A DNA stretch of 6,979 bases from Acidobacteriota bacterium (lineage in GTDB: Bacteria > Acidobacteriota > Terriglobia > UBA7540). The notes beneath the pieces are model-generated. The model worked only from the letters and a program-made list of their open reading frames with translations, ran no database searches and was not told the origin of the DNA. Of this stretch, positions 6,673 to 6,979 are shown one piece after another. A program made the position numbers and the translations under genes. Numbering within the stretch: position 1 is the first letter of the stretch; each line of letters opens with the position of its first letter. The stretch is from NCBI GenBank assembly GCA_021827245.1, contig JAKAWN010000353.1:1-6979 (forward strand), read 5' to 3'.

Positions 6673-6979
6673 GTGTTTACTGAACTCATGCCGCTTCTTG
6701 CCGGCCGCACCGTGCTCATCACGGTCGCAAAGGTGGATGACAAGACGCTCCGCGTCAACTTCATCCCTCACGGTAAGGCCGACGAGAATCCGGCTCTCAC
6801 CACTCCACTCACCTACACCGGCTCGCCCGAGGAACTCGATGCCGAACTCGGGAAGCATTTGACCGGCTACGTCCAAACCCACCAGCAAACCGCCAGCACT
6901 CTGGCCGAAGCGAAAGCCACGATGGAGGCTGCCGCCAAGGCCGCTCAGGAGGAAGCGAAGCGAAAAGCCGAGGAGCGCA
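6673..6979 (+). CDS. PRTRC system protein E, 3'-partial
   Basis: The first 102 residues are visible from a GTG start; the gene runs off the right edge. The product begins (M)FTELMPLLAGRTVLITVAKVD, continues through a strand reading LRVNFIPHG, then PALTTPLTYTGSPEELDAEL, and ends in an Ala/Glu/Lys-rich helix. This matches my knowledge of the PRTRC protein E family (TIGR03741-type), small proteins of unknown biochemical function found in the ParB-related, ThiF-related cassette. Such clusters also carry PRTRC proteins C, F, B and A, a ParB-like protein and a ThiF-like protein, so those are expected to the right. The charged C-terminal helix is probably a coiled coil. The assignment is by recognition of the sequence pattern, without a search. 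No upstream PRTRC gene is visible on this strand; the divergent cassette occupies the space. Confidence 0.85.
   Translation, partial: MFTELMPLLAGRTVLITVAKVDDKTLRVNFIPHGKADENPALTTPLTYTGSPEELDAELGKHLTGYVQTHQQTASTLAEAKATMEAAAKAAQEEAKRKAEER

Noticed and set aside
1..6979. CRISPR array, tRNA, rRNA or insertion sequence
   Set aside because: No regularly spaced repeats, no tRNA-like cloverleaf, no transposase frame and no long terminal inverted repeats were seen on either strand.

Overview
The window reads as an accessory region (plasmid, integrative element or genomic island) of a Gram-negative-type bacterium with moderately high GC. The strongest clue is the gene cut by the right edge, which I recognise as PRTRC system protein E. 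PRTRC is the ParB-related/ThiF-related cassette of plasmids and integrated elements, known from Proteobacteria, Acidobacteriota and others. The left side carries the C-terminal part of a DUF2201/VWA-like putative metallopeptidase and a single-stranded DNA-binding protein gene (ssb), which fit the same kind of element. I cannot assign a species from the sequence.

Layout: (1) 1-969, plus strand: VWA-like protein, 5' end outside the window. (2) 1056-1505, plus strand: ssb. Its leader holds a strong Shine-Dalgarno far from the start codon, with a perfectly placed 22-nt inverted repeat in between. (3) 1506-1596: short convergent gap with a terminator-like hairpin. (4) 1597-6431 (or 6488), minus strand: a compact two-gene operon. 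It is transcribed right to left: first a nitrilase-superfamily protein with an extra C-terminal region, then a 1025-residue Rad50/SMC-like ATPase with a CPLC zinc hook. The two genes overlap by ATGA. (5) about 6489-6672: divergent intergenic region with small inverted and direct repeats. (6) 6673-6979, plus strand: start of the PRTRC protein E gene, cut by the window.

The most interesting content is the two-gene minus-strand cassette. It has its own orientation, sits between two housekeeping genes of a mobile element, and couples a long coiled-coil DNA-sensing-type ATPase to an intact-looking Glu-Lys-Cys amidase/nitrilase fold. This architecture suggests an anti-phage or anti-plasmid system in which the ATPase would sense DNA structure and the nitrilase domain would be the effector (possibly acting on a metabolite or modified protein). 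That role is inference; I do not recognise the pair as a named system.
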